Positions 17,958-27,228 are shown, counted from the first letter of the stretch. The stretch is DNA of 64,000 nucleotides from an uncultured Alphaproteobacteria bacterium (GCA_902599405.1 CACKFO010000006.1:1-64000), one strand, 5' to 3'. The notes: generated by a model from the letters alone, not told the origin. Program-made: numbers and translations.

Positions 17958-18816
17958 AAACTTAGTTACCAATTATTCATCAGCAAAATTTTCATGGCTG
18001 AAATCTGGAGGTAATATTAGCCATCTCTATAAAGTTCATAATCAAGTCGAATTAAATAAGCTATTTAGTCAAAATTGTATCAATGCAAAATCATTTCTAG
18101 TGATAGGTAATTTATCAAATACATTAATTAAAGACGATGGTTTTAATGGGATAGGCATAAAGCTTTTAGGAGATTTTACAGATGTTAAAATAAATTCTGA
18201 TCACATGTTAGTTGGTGCTGCAGTTTTGGATAATTACTTTTCTAAATTTTGTTATCAAAAATCTATAGCTGGTTATGAGTTCTTATATACAATTCCAGGC
18301 TCAATTGGAGGAAATATATTTATGAATGCAGGCTGTTACAATCAAGAAATTAAAGATAAATTAATTAGTGTTATTTATTATGACATAAATCATAACAAAA
18401 TATTTGAAAAAAATATTAATGATTTAAATTTTGATTACCGAAAGGGTTTTCAAAAAAATAATTCTATAATTTTATATGGAAAATTTAAAATTTCATATAA
18501 AGATCAAGACCATATTAAAAGTTTAATGCAAGAGTACGACATAATTAGAAAAGAAACACAACCCCAGAAAGTGAATTGCTGCGGTAGTATTTTTAAAAAT
18601 CCAAAAAATCAAAGTGCATGGAAACTTATAAAGTCCTCTATAGATGAGAGTTTCTATGATGGACCAGTAAAATTATCTAAAACACATTCTAATTTTTTTG
18701 AAAATGATCCTAATATAAGTGCCAATAGTATTAGTTCATTTATTTCCAAAATCCAAAAAAGAGTAAAAGAAAAACATAATATATTACTTGAAAAAGAATT
18801 AATAATTATAGATTGA
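17941..18816 (+). CDS. murB: UDP-N-acetylenolpyruvoylglucosamine reductase MurB
   Basis: A 291-residue FAD enzyme from the ATG at 17941. An in-frame GTG at 17911 would lengthen it by 10 residues but lies deep in murC. Motifs are WLKSGGNISHLY, SNTLIKDDGFNGIGIKL, the FAD-binding IPGSIGGNIFMNAGCY, DYRKGFQ and CGSIFKNPK near the active-site serine. It reduces UDP-GlcNAc-enolpyruvate to UDP-MurNAc. It overlaps murC by 17 nt and shares TTGA with ddl. Confidence 0.93.
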   Translation: MTLKNKNLVTNYSSAKFSWLKSGGNISHLYKVHNQVELNKLFSQNCINAKSFLVIGNLSNTLIKDDGFNGIGIKLLGDFTDVKINSDHMLVGAAVLDNYFSKFCYQKSIAGYEFLYTIPGSIGGNIFMNAGCYNQEIKDKLISVIYYDINHNKIFEKNINDLNFDYRKGFQKNNSIILYGKFKISYKDQDHIKSLMQEYDIIRKETQPQKVNCCGSIFKNPKNQSAWKLIKSSIDESFYDGPVKLSKTHSNFFENDPNISANSISSFISKIQKRVKEKHNILLEKELIIID

Positions 18817-19706
18817 TAGATAAAAAAAATAAATTTCATAAAATTGTTGTAGTTGCTGGTGGATGGTCAGACGAAAGAGAAATATCTCTTATGTCAGGGA
18901 AAAATGTTTATTCTTGCCTTCGAAAAAATAAATTTAACGTAAAGTTTTTTAATTTAAAAAAAAATAATATTGAGGAAATTTTACTTTACAGGCCTGACAT
19001 TATATTCAATTCTCTTCACGGGGAATATGGTGAAGATGGAGGATTAAATTCCCTAGCAAATAAAAATAATATTGTTATTTCACATTCTAGTGCTATTTCA
19101 TCCGCTCTATGTTTTAATAAGCGTTTATTAAAAAAATTCCTAAAAAAAGAGATTAATATTTTATCACCTAAAGAGGTAATTAATGAAAATCAAGTTAAAT
19201 TTCCTGTAATATTGAAGCCAAATTGGGGAGGTTCCTCAAAAGGTATCAAATTTTTAAAAAATAAAGAAGACCTTAAAAAGAAAATTAATAATCCTAAATA
19301 TTTAATTGAGGAAATTATTTATGGTAAAGAGCTAACAGTCACTGTTATTGAAAACAATAAGAAAATTGAGGCCCTAGGTGTCACAGAAATTGAATTCAAA
19401 AATAAGCATTATGACTACAAAGCAAAATATAAAAAAAATGAAAGCACTCATTTTTTACCAGCGCGTATTTCTAAATCTGAATATAAATTTTTGATTAAAA
19501 TTTCAAAAGAAATATTTCGTGTATGTAATTGTAAAGGAATTGCAAGAATAGATTACATAATGAGTAATAAAAATAGAAAAGTATATTTTTTAGAAATGAA
19601 TACTCACCCTGGATTGACTAAATTATCACTTGCTCCTGAGCAAGCTAATTATCAAGGACTCTCTTATTTGTATTTATTAAAACAAATAATTAATTCTTCT
19701 TTATGA
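18813..19706 (+). CDS. ddl: D-alanine-D-alanine ligase
   Basis: A 297-residue ATP-grasp enzyme that begins with TTG in a TTGA overlap with the murB stop. It has an N-terminal VVVAGGWSDEREISLMSG, LHGEYGEDGG, the ATP-grasp strand FPVILKPNWGGSSKGI, EEIIYGKELTV and the C-terminal metal site FLEMNTHPGLT. It supplies D-Ala-D-Ala for MurF. Its stop overlaps the ftsQ start as ATGA. Confidence 0.95.
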   Translation: MIDKKNKFHKIVVVAGGWSDEREISLMSGKNVYSCLRKNKFNVKFFNLKKNNIEEILLYRPDIIFNSLHGEYGEDGGLNSLANKNNIVISHSSAISSALCFNKRLLKKFLKKEINILSPKEVINENQVKFPVILKPNWGGSSKGIKFLKNKEDLKKKINNPKYLIEEIIYGKELTVTVIENNKKIEALGVTEIEFKNKHYDYKAKYKKNESTHFLPARISKSEYKFLIKISKEIFRVCNCKGIARIDYIMSNKNRKVYFLEMNTHPGLTKLSLAPEQANYQGLSYLYLLKQIINSSL

Positions 19707-20350
19707 AATTAAGATTAAAAGAAATATCAATTTATTTGCTATCAATCATATTACTTTTAGCCTCTTTATACTTTTCTATGCATTATTTATTTAATAAAGA
19801 CTCAGTAATTATAAATTTTATTGACTCTGATATACATGAAGATTTTGAAATAGAAATTACAAATAATTTAGATGATTTAAATAATTTTTTGAAAGATTAT
19901 TTATTTATTGAAAATTATTTATTAAAAAGAAAAAAAAATGAAATTATAATACAATTGAAACTTAAAGAACCTTTTGCAATAAATAATTTTACTAATGAAG
20001 TTATATTTACTGATAACACTATAGCTCCTAATAATTATTTTGAAATAAATTATCTAAATAGTATTAATCTTATTGATATTTCTCAAAATAGTATTCATAT
20101 AAACAATTATTTAAATGAATATTTTCAATCCCTATCTACTTTATTTGAAATTGATCAGATAGAATATATAGAAGATAGAAGATACAATTTAGTTTTAAGT
20201 GATGGTAAAATAGTTATGCTACCTAAGGTGATTGATTCCAAATTGTTATACTTTATTAAAAATAATATTGATTTAATTAATAAAAGCACAAATTATTCAA
20301 AGTTTTTAGATTTGAGGAATTTTCATAATAAAACGATAAGATTGAAATAA
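19703..20350 (+). CDS. ftsQ: Cell division protein FtsQ
   Basis: A 215-residue, strongly divergent and short protein with one N-terminal membrane helix (about residues 9-28) and a periplasmic part ending in RYNLVLSDGKIVMLPK and FLDLRNFHNKTIRLK. This ending matches the end of the FtsQ beta domain, where the family reads LDLR...V. FtsQ is normally 250-300 residues. The identification relies on that C-terminus, topology and position between ddl and ftsA. FtsQ bridges early and late divisome proteins. Confidence 0.8.
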   Translation: MKLRLKEISIYLLSIILLLASLYFSMHYLFNKDSVIINFIDSDIHEDFEIEITNNLDDLNNFLKDYLFIENYLLKRKKNEIIIQLKLKEPFAINNFTNEVIFTDNTIAPNNYFEINYLNSINLIDISQNSIHINNYLNEYFQSLSTLFEIDQIEYIEDRRYNLVLSDGKIVMLPKVIDSKLLYFIKNNIDLINKSTNYSKFLDLRNFHNKTIRLK

Positions 20351-21541
20351 GTGGATAATTATAAAACCATAATCGAAATTGGATCTTTTTCAATTAAGAC
20401 AATTATTTATTCCGAATTAAATAAAGATTTTTCAATTATTGGTACAGGTAAGACTAGATCTAGAGGGTATACAGGAGAAGAAATTGATAATTTTGACGAC
20501 TTTATTGAGTCTATTAAGAATTCAATAGTACAGGCAGAAAAACAAGCAAATTATATTATTAAAGATGCCTATATTCTTATTACAAATCAAAGTGTGCAAA
20601 TCAAGAAAACACAAAAAGATCTTAGGTTAGATGGATCAATTGTTGAAAAAAATGATTTAAGGAAAATTTCTAAAATTAAAATTGATAAAAATGAAAACTA
20701 TCATTATAATTTTTATACTTCTCACTATAAAATCGATGATAAATTAATTACAGATAATCCAATTGGTTTAAACTGTGAAAAATTATCTCTAGTTTCTCTA
20801 GTTTCGATGATTGATATCAAACAAGTAAATCTTTTTAATAATATATTTCAAAAATTACAAATTAAAATTTTGAATTATTTAGACTCTACTACTTGTTATT
20901 ATTTTTATTTAAAAAACAAACGTAAAACTAAAACAAATGTAGTCTTAATAGATTATGGTTTTAATTATATAAATATTTTAATGATAAAAAATAAAGTTTT
21001 ACATTTTCAAAAGAAAATTGCTCAAGGAAGTAAAAAAATATCAAATGATTTAGTTAATATACATAACATCAGTTTTGACTTTGCTGAAAAACTTAAAAAT
21101 TCCACAATAGACTTATCTGATACTAGAAATTCAATAGTTGAAATTCCAATCTGGGAAGAGTTTGGTGATAATAAAAAAAAAAATGTTGGTCATGATAATT
21201 TAAAAGAAATCACATTAGATCGGTTAGATGAAACTTTTGAATTAGTTTTAAAATACCTACCAAATGATAGTAACTTTTATTCGTATATTTTTACTGGTGG
21301 TGGAGCAAATATAAGAAATTTTTATAACTATTTTCGAACGAAATTTGGTTATGATATTCAATTTTTAGAACCACCAAAATCCTGTGGTATTCCTAAAGTT
21401 TTAAATGACGGAAGTATTATGTCTCTTTATTCAAGTTTTTGGTTTTTAACGAATAAAAGCACTGAGGGGAGTAATTTTATTCAAAAAATTGATTCTTTTT
21501 CAAACAAAATATGGTACAAAAGATTCGTAGACCTACTATAG
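20351..21541 (+). CDS. ftsA: Cell division protein FtsA
   Basis: A 396-residue actin-like ATPase starting with GTG directly after ftsQ. Conserved points are IEIGSFSIKT in phosphate-1, RSRGYTGEEIDNF in the 1C domain, VLIDYGFNYINI in phosphate-2 and FTGGGANIRNF in the adenosine site. The end FSNKIWYKRFVDLL looks like the amphipathic helix that ties FtsA to the membrane. Sequence is divergent (DLG-type phosphate motifs are altered), but gene order ftsQ-ftsA-ftsZ confirms it. Confidence 0.92.
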   Translation: MDNYKTIIEIGSFSIKTIIYSELNKDFSIIGTGKTRSRGYTGEEIDNFDDFIESIKNSIVQAEKQANYIIKDAYILITNQSVQIKKTQKDLRLDGSIVEKNDLRKISKIKIDKNENYHYNFYTSHYKIDDKLITDNPIGLNCEKLSLVSLVSMIDIKQVNLFNNIFQKLQIKILNYLDSTTCYYFYLKNKRKTKTNVVLIDYGFNYINILMIKNKVLHFQKKIAQGSKKISNDLVNIHNISFDFAEKLKNSTIDLSDTRNSIVEIPIWEEFGDNKKKNVGHDNLKEITLDRLDETFELVLKYLPNDSNFYSYIFTGGGANIRNFYNYFRTKFGYDIQFLEPPKSCGIPKVLNDGSIMSLYSSFWFLTNKSTEGSNFIQKIDSFSNKIWYKRFVDLL

Positions 21542-21561
21542 GTTGATTTGCGGGGAAAAAA

Positions 21562-23088
21562 ATGACACTAGATATAGAACCAGTAGTTGATCAAAAAAAC
21601 TTAAAGCCATCTTTAACAGTAATGGGTATTGGCGGTGCAGGATGTAATGCAGTAAATAACATGATTCAATCTAATCTTAATAATGTTGATTTTATTGTAG
21701 CGAACACGGATGCTCAAGCTCTTGAAAATTCTCTTTGTTATAATCGTATCCAATTAGGACTTGAAAAAACAAAAGGTTTGGGAGCAGGAGCAGATCCAAT
21801 CATAGGAAAGGATGCAGCTGAAGAAAGCATTGATTTAATATCCGAAGAATTAAGAAACACTAATATGTTATTTTTAACAGCTGGTTTGGGTGGGGGCACA
21901 GGAACAGGTGCTTTGCCTGTAATAGCAAGTATTGCAAAAAAATTAGGTATAGTAACAGTAGCTATTGTCTCAACCCCATTTAACTTTGAAGGCACAAAAA
22001 GGATGAATCTTGCCTTACAAGGTCTTGAAGATGTAAAAAGCAATGTAGATACTTTACTTATCATCCCTAATCAAAATTTATTTAAAGTATCGAATGAGCA
22101 GACTTCTTTTGCAGAAGCTTTTAAGAAAGCAGATAATGTTCTTTTCGACGGCGTTAAAGGTCTAACTGATTTAATTACACAACCTGGTCTTATAAACTTA
22201 GATTTTGCAGATGTAAGAACGGTTATTAAAGAAATGGGATTTGCAATGATGGGTACTGCAGTAGCAGAAGGTGATAATAAAGCAGTAGAGGCATCAAATT
22301 TAGCTTTAACTAACCCACTAATTGAAAATATAGATATGAATACTGCTAAAGGAGTTATTGTTAATATTTCTGGTGGTAGTGATATGACTTTATTAGAAGT
22401 CGATCACGCTGCGAATATCATAAGGCAGAGTGTTAATCCAGAGGCAAATATAATCTTTGGCTCCTTAATAGACGAGAGTCTGCAAGGTAAATTAAAAATT
22501 AGTATTTTCGCTACTGGAATAGAGGCCTCAGGAAAAAAAATTCTTTACTATCCAGAGTCTGAAAATAATTCAGGATTTAGCTCTATTCAAAATAAAGTTG
22601 ATGGGACCTTTTCTTATGATAGCTCAGACACTAAAACCCACAAAGACATTTCTGGTGTAATAGAAAATAAACAATTTGATTCTGAAAAAGAGGAATTTAA
22701 TCTGACTAATGAGTTGGAAAATACTCAAGTTGATAAAGATGAATTAACTGAGGAAACTACTGAAAAATCTAACAATCTTGAAAACTTTGAGGAAAAAAAG
22801 AAAAGAGGTTTTTTTAGTATGCTTTCCAATTTGATGACTTCTGATAAAAAAATTACAGAAGAAACTGTTGAAATTCCTGAAAAAAAGCAAAAAATCAAAA
22901 AAACAAAGACAGATCCTAATCTTTTTTTATTTAGTGATGTTGTAGAAGAAGATACTGAAAAAACTAAACAAAACAAAGATAGTGATGAAATATCTGAAGT
23001 TTCTGATATTTCAGAATTTAGTGATGAAAATGAGACAATTGAGGATATAGACACCCCTTCATATCTTCGCAAAGGCTCTGAAAAGTAA
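21562..23088 (+). CDS. ftsZ: Cell division GTPase FtsZ
   Basis: A 508-residue tubulin homologue. The GTP-binding loop GLGGGTGTGA starts at residue 108, with NTDAQAL and GIGGAGCNAVNNM upstream. The conserved core ends near residue 320. A long acidic Ser/Thr/Glu linker then leads to the C-terminal peptide DTPSYLRKGSEK, which binds FtsA and other partners. A GCGGGGAAA ribosome-binding sequence precedes the ATG, which is stronger than for neighbouring genes and fits high FtsZ expression. Confidence 0.98.
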   Translation: MTLDIEPVVDQKNLKPSLTVMGIGGAGCNAVNNMIQSNLNNVDFIVANTDAQALENSLCYNRIQLGLEKTKGLGAGADPIIGKDAAEESIDLISEELRNTNMLFLTAGLGGGTGTGALPVIASIAKKLGIVTVAIVSTPFNFEGTKRMNLALQGLEDVKSNVDTLLIIPNQNLFKVSNEQTSFAEAFKKADNVLFDGVKGLTDLITQPGLINLDFADVRTVIKEMGFAMMGTAVAEGDNKAVEASNLALTNPLIENIDMNTAKGVIVNISGGSDMTLLEVDHAANIIRQSVNPEANIIFGSLIDESLQGKLKISIFATGIEASGKKILYYPESENNSGFSSIQNKVDGTFSYDSSDTKTHKDISGVIENKQFDSEKEEFNLTNELENTQVDKDELTEETTEKSNNLENFEEKKKRGFFSMLSNLMTSDKKITEETVEIPEKKQKIKKTKTDPNLFLFSDVVEEDTEKTKQNKDSDEISEVSDISEFSDENETIEDIDTPSYLRKGSEK

Positions 23089-23122
23089 TTTTAATAAATA
23101 CAAAGTTTTACAAATATAAAGT

Positions 23123-23139
23123 AATACTTTTGAAGTATT
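23123..23139 (+). terminator. Weak hairpin between ftsZ and lpxC
   Basis: A 7-bp AT-rich inverted repeat (AATACTT / AAGTATT, 3-nt loop) followed by TTT lies 35 nt after the ftsZ stop. It could act as a weak terminator. Its low GC content makes this uncertain. Confidence 0.3.
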
Positions 23140-23157
23140 TTCATACTATTACATTAG

Positions 23158-24015
23158 ATGAAAAGTTTTACTATCAATGAGCCTATAAATATTGATGGGA
23201 TTGGATTACACACCGGTGTAAAAACTAATGTTATTCTTAACCCTGCACCTTTAAATTCTGGTATCTTTTTTAATAGAATTGATAAAACAACAATTATTCC
23301 TGCAAAATGGGATAATGTGATATCAACAAAATTTTCAACTAACATAGCCTCAAATGGAGTTGAGGTTAAAACTGTTGAACACTTATTGAGTGCACTTGCA
23401 GGTCTACACATTAATAATTGTGAAATTTTAATTGACAATGTTGAAGTACCTATACTTGATGGTAGCTCAAATGTATTTGTCGAAAGGATCTTAGAAAAAG
23501 GAATTAAAGAGCAAGGCTCAGAACAAAAGATCTTAGAAATTGTTAAACCTGTAAAATTTTCATGCGATTATGGATATGCTGAGTTAGCACCTAATTCACC
23601 AAAAGATGAGGGGTTAAATATTAATTTAGAGTCTAGTTTCGAAGGAAAGTATGAAGATCAAGATATTAAAATTAAGAACTTAAATGGTAACTATATCGAG
23701 TCTATATCAAAAGCAAGAACTTTTGGTTTTTTTCAAGAAATTGAATACCTCAAGTCACAAAATCTAATTAAAGGAGGATCACTTGATAATGCCATTGTAA
23801 TCAAAGACAAAAAACCTCTTAATAAAGATGGATTAAGATATGATAACGAATTAATGCGCCATAAAGTTTTGGATGTGGTTGGTGATCTTTATTTATCAGG
23901 TTACCCTATTATTGGAACTTATAAGGGTTTTAAAACAGGTCACTTCATTACAAATAATCTACTTAAAGAATTATTCAAATCAAAAGAAAACTATAAGATA
24001 CATAAGATAAACTAA
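23158..24015 (+). CDS. lpxC: UDP-3-O-acyl-N-acetylglucosamine deacetylase LpxC
   Basis: A 285-residue zinc enzyme for the committed step of lipid A synthesis. It shows GIGLHTGVKTNV, VEHLLSALAG with zinc ligand H75, EVPILDGSS, and the second site LMRHKVLDVVGDLYL (HKxxD), ending TGHFITNN. It is about 20 residues shorter than the usual 305. It lies after ftsZ as in many proteobacteria and implies this organism makes lipopolysaccharide. It overlaps convergently with fumC by 4 nt. Confidence 0.96.
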   Translation: MKSFTINEPINIDGIGLHTGVKTNVILNPAPLNSGIFFNRIDKTTIIPAKWDNVISTKFSTNIASNGVEVKTVEHLLSALAGLHINNCEILIDNVEVPILDGSSNVFVERILEKGIKEQGSEQKILEIVKPVKFSCDYGYAELAPNSPKDEGLNINLESSFEGKYEDQDIKIKNLNGNYIESISKARTFGFFQEIEYLKSQNLIKGGSLDNAIVIKDKKPLNKDGLRYDNELMRHKVLDVVGDLYLSGYPIIGTYKGFKTGHFITNNLLKELFKSKENYKIHKIN

Positions 24016-25400
24016 ACCATTTTCTTAGGGTCGGTATTTTTATTAAATTCTTCCTCAGATAAATCAGTTAGTTCCATACAGGACTCTTTTAATGAAATGT
24101 TTTTATTATAAGCATTTAGTGCCACTTTAGATGCTAGATCGTAACCAATAATTTTAGTTAATGGTGTGACAAGCATTAAAGAGCGATTTAAGAGTTCAGT
24201 TACTCTTTTTTTGTCAACTTTTAATCCTTTCAAACAGTTTTTATTAAATGAAGCCATTGCCTCACTTATTAAACTAATTGCATCAAGAGTATTATGTATA
24301 ATTAATGGATTATAAACATTTAATTGGAAATGGCCTTGAGAACAAGCGAAGGTTATAGAGTTTCTCAGACCAATTACATGTGTGCACACCATCGATAGTG
24401 CTTCACACTGTGTAGGGTTTATTTTTCCTGGCATAATTGATGAGCCAGGCTCATTGGCTGGAAGAATTAACTCAGAAATGCCACTTCTCGGCCCAGATGC
24501 TAATACCCTAATATCATTTGCCATTTTAAATAAAGCACTAGTTAAAATTTCAACACCTGACATGACTTCAATAAATACATCATGGGACGCGAGAGACTCA
24601 TACTTATTTGGGGCAGACTTAAACGGAAGACCTGTTTCCTTTTTTAAGTATTTAATAAATATTTTAGAAAAATTTTTTGGGGCATTTACTCCAGATCCAA
24701 CAGCAGTTCCTCCTTGAGCTAGTTCGTAGAGTTTATCTAAACTTTTTTTAATAACATTTTCTGCATAAGATATTTGATCATAAAATGCCAAAAATTCATT
24801 TGAAATTTTAATTGGTGTTGCATCCTGAGTGTGAGTCCTTCCAATTTTAATTATTCCTTTGAACTCAGAAATTTTCTTTTTTAAAGATTTTTTATAAAAA
24901 GCTATCTCTGGAAGTAATATTTTTTTTATTGATAATACTGTAGCTATGTGCATAGCAGTAGGAATACTGTCATTAGATGATTGAGACCTATTAATATGAT
25001 CATTAGGATGAAGTGGTGTATTTGTCGGGAGCTTTCTACCTAAAAACTGATTGCTTTTATTTGCAATGACTTCATTTATATTCATATTGATTTGAGTACC
25101 TGATCCTGTTTGCCAAACAACAAGAGGAAAGTGATCATTTAATTTTCCAGATATAATTAAATCACAAACTTTACCAATAATTTTTGTATGATTTTTCGGT
25201 AATAATTTTAATTCTGCATTGGCAAAAGCACATGATTTTTTTTGTAAGGCAAGGGCCTCTATAAAAATATTTTGAAAATGAAATTTCCCAATACCTATTT
25301 GAAAGTTTTCTATTGATCTTTGAGTTTGTGCACCCCAAAGTTTTGTGCTTTCAACTTTAATTTTACCTAAGCTATCTTTTTCAATGCGAAATTTGACCAT
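24012..25400 (-). CDS. fumC: Class II fumarate hydratase FumC
   Basis: A 462-residue fumarase/aspartase-superfamily enzyme of the TCA cycle. The N-terminal KLWGAQTQRSIENF, VWQTGSGTQINMN, HPNDHINRSQSSNDS, GRTHTQDATP and the superfamily signature GSSIMPGKINPTQCE are all present, and together they match FumC rather than AspA or ArgH. The ATG at 25400 is 28 nt from the divergent gpmA start, so promoter elements of both genes share that short gap. Confidence 0.95.
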   Translation of the reverse strand: MVKFRIEKDSLGKIKVESTKLWGAQTQRSIENFQIGIGKFHFQNIFIEALALQKKSCAFANAELKLLPKNHTKIIGKVCDLIISGKLNDHFPLVVWQTGSGTQINMNINEVIANKSNQFLGRKLPTNTPLHPNDHINRSQSSNDSIPTAMHIATVLSIKKILLPEIAFYKKSLKKKISEFKGIIKIGRTHTQDATPIKISNEFLAFYDQISYAENVIKKSLDKLYELAQGGTAVGSGVNAPKNFSKIFIKYLKKETGLPFKSAPNKYESLASHDVFIEVMSGVEILTSALFKMANDIRVLASGPRSGISELILPANEPGSSIMPGKINPTQCEALSMVCTHVIGLRNSITFACSQGHFQLNVYNPLIIHNTLDAISLISEAMASFNKNCLKGLKVDKKRVTELLNRSLMLVTPLTKIIGYDLASKVALNAYNKNISLKESCMELTDLSEEEFNKNTDPKKMV

Positions 25401-25421
25401 GAGTAATTAATAATATATATC
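25393..25421 (+). promoter_or_regulatory. Predicted gpmA promoter
   Basis: A -35 box TTGACC (25393-25398), a 17-nt spacer and a -10 box TATATC (25416-25421) precede the gpmA ATG by only 7 nt. The predicted transcription start falls at or beside the start codon, implying a leaderless mRNA. The -35 box overlaps the fumC start codon on the other strand. Confidence 0.5.
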
Positions 25422-25428
25422 AAATTCA

Positions 25429-26052
25429 ATGAAAAATATTTTATTAATTCGCCATGGTCAAAGTGAGTGGAATAAATTAAATCTTTTTACCGGCTTTAAA
25501 AATATTGAATTATCTGAACAAGGCATTGAGGAGGCAAATAAAGCTGGGCAAAACTTCAAAAATTTAGATATTAAATTCAATATTGTATTTACAAGTGAAC
25601 TAAAAAGAGCTCAAGAAACTGCTAAAATAATTCTTCAAAACCTCGACCAGTGGGATTTTTTAAATAATCAAGGAAAAATAATCTCAAACATTAATTTAAA
25701 TGAGAGAGATTATGGTGATCTCACGGGTTTAAACAAAAAGGAAACTGCTGAAAAATTTGGAGAAGAACAAGTTCATAAGTGGAGAAGAGGTTATTCTGAT
25801 CAACCCCCTAACGGTGAAAGTCTTGAGGATGTGGTCAGAAGAGTTACAAAATATTTTGAGGAAGTAATTAAACCTGCTATTCAAAGTAATGAAAATGATA
25901 ATATTTTAATAGCTGCACATGGGAATTCTCTTAGAGCACTTTTAATAGTTATGAATATTTATGAACCACATAATATTAATTCTGTTGAACTCTCAACTGG
26001 TGTTCCAATACATGTTATCTTAAAAGATAATAAGTTTAGTATTAAAGATTAA
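25429..26052 (+). CDS. gpmA: 2,3-bisphosphoglycerate-dependent phosphoglycerate mutase
   Basis: A 207-residue histidine phosphatase-fold glycolytic enzyme. The catalytic phosphohistidine is H9 in LIRHGQSEWN, followed by LFTGFKNIELSEQG, LNERDYGDLTGLNKKE, KWRRGYSDQPPNGESL and the second histidine in AAHGNSLRAL. The motif set is that of GpmA rather than a generic phosphatase. No Shine-Dalgarno sequence is visible before the ATG. Confidence 0.95.
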   Translation: MKNILLIRHGQSEWNKLNLFTGFKNIELSEQGIEEANKAGQNFKNLDIKFNIVFTSELKRAQETAKIILQNLDQWDFLNNQGKIISNINLNERDYGDLTGLNKKETAEKFGEEQVHKWRRGYSDQPPNGESLEDVVRRVTKYFEEVIKPAIQSNENDNILIAAHGNSLRALLIVMNIYEPHNINSVELSTGVPIHVILKDNKFSIKD

Positions 26053-26056
26053 CTAA

Positions 26057-26656
26057 TTGATAGATATAGCTTTAGTTGTAGCAATAGTATCATATTACAC
26101 CGTCATGTTTATCACACCTGGGCCCAATAATGCTATGTTAACGATCTCAGGCTTAAAATTTGGTTTTAAAAGATCTTTACCACATATTACTGGTATTTCT
26201 TTAGGTCATGCTCTTCAAGTTTCATTAATTTGCACAGGTTTAGGTTTAATTTTGATTAATAAACCAGAATTTCAAATGATACTAAAATGGCTTTGTTTTT
26301 TTTATCTAATTTATTTAGCTTATCAAATGATTGGGTCTCTAAAGGATTACAAGAAAGATACAGGTAGACCCTTAAATATTTACGAAGCTGCTCTTTTTCA
26401 ATGGGTAAACCCTAAGGCATGGACAATTGCTATTACAGTCGCATCTGGTTTTATGCCTTTAGAAGAAAAGCTTTGGATAGCTGTTGTTTTCACAGGGTTG
26501 ATGTCATCATTGGTAAGCTTTCCATGTATAAGTTTATGGGCACTTTTTGGAAGTTTAATTAAAAATTTAGTATCTAACCCTAAATTAAAAAGAAGCTTTG
26601 AGTATTTCTTTGCATTATTATTAGTATCTACGGGTATTTATTTAATATTAAACTAA
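26057..26656 (+). CDS. LysE/RhtB-family amino-acid exporter
   Basis: A 199-residue inner-membrane protein with about six hydrophobic helices. The N-terminal signature FITPGPNNAMLTISGLKFG and the later FQWVNPKAWTIAI match the LysE/RhtB family, which exports amino acids such as lysine, threonine or homoserine lactone. The substrate here cannot be read from the sequence. The start is a TTG 4 nt after gpmA, with no better ATG nearby. It overlaps convergently with the next gene by 9 nt. Confidence 0.85.
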   Translation: MIDIALVVAIVSYYTVMFITPGPNNAMLTISGLKFGFKRSLPHITGISLGHALQVSLICTGLGLILINKPEFQMILKWLCFFYLIYLAYQMIGSLKDYKKDTGRPLNIYEAALFQWVNPKAWTIAITVASGFMPLEEKLWIAVVFTGLMSSLVSFPCISLWALFGSLIKNLVSNPKLKRSFEYFFALLLVSTGIYLILN

Positions 26657-27199
26657 TTTTTCAATTAAAGTTAAATAACGAAAATTAATATATCCTTTTT
26701 TGGATATATAAAATTTCTCAATGCTATCTTTTTTTAAGGAGTTACAAAATACTGGCAACTTTGCTTTTAATTTTTTACTTATATTAATAGTCGATTTTAG
26801 CAAATGCTCTTCATTAGCAGATTTTAAAATTTTGATTGAGTGTTTGCCACTCAATAAATCGTAAAATAACAGAGAACAATTATTTTTTAAAATTTTATTT
26901 AACATAGCTCTATTTTGCTCAACACACTCTACAACATCGAATAAGACTAAATAATTTTGATTTGACTTTATTTGACTTTGTTTCAAACCTTGCATTGATA
27001 AGAATAAATCAATTTTTTGATTTGTATAGTGTTTACACCCTACTGAAATATATTCTTTCTCTTCAATTATTCTGTCAGTAAATTTTTCAATATAAAAGTT
27101 GAATTTAGTTGATATATTTTTTAGTTCAATAATATCATCTGGTATTAGGGGCATTCTTTTTTCTTTTTTGACCATATCTGAGAGTATACAAATATTCAT
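26648..27199 (-). CDS. Orphan AlaDh/PNT N-terminal-like domain protein
   Basis: A 183-residue protein that resembles only the N-terminal substrate-binding domain of the alanine dehydrogenase, transhydrogenase and saccharopine dehydrogenase group. It shows EKRMPLIPDDIIELK near the start, a DRIIEEKEYISVGCK stretch, a DLFLSMQGLK strand and CSLLFYDLLSG at the point where the family reads YE.L. The Rossmann NAD-binding half that makes these enzymes dehydrogenases is missing, and the downstream DNA is the opposing exporter gene. It may bind a lysine- or alanine-like ligand without catalysis, or be a remnant. The family link is by eye only. Confidence 0.45.
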   Translation of the reverse strand: MNICILSDMVKKEKRMPLIPDDIIELKNISTKFNFYIEKFTDRIIEEKEYISVGCKHYTNQKIDLFLSMQGLKQSQIKSNQNYLVLFDVVECVEQNRAMLNKILKNNCSLLFYDLLSGKHSIKILKSANEEHLLKSTINISKKLKAKLPVFCNSLKKDSIEKFYISKKGYINFRYLTLIEKLV

Positions 27200-27214
27200 A
27201 ATTAAAAAAAAATA

Positions 27215-27220
27215 TATACT
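27215..27220 (+). promoter_or_regulatory. Candidate -10 box for aguA
   Basis: TATACT ends 8 nt before the aguA ATG. No convincing -35 hexamer stands at 16-18 nt upstream, so this is a weak prediction. The 29-nt divergent gap must hold promoters for both aguA and the opposing orphan gene. Confidence 0.35.
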
Positions 27221-27228
27221 ATAATCTT

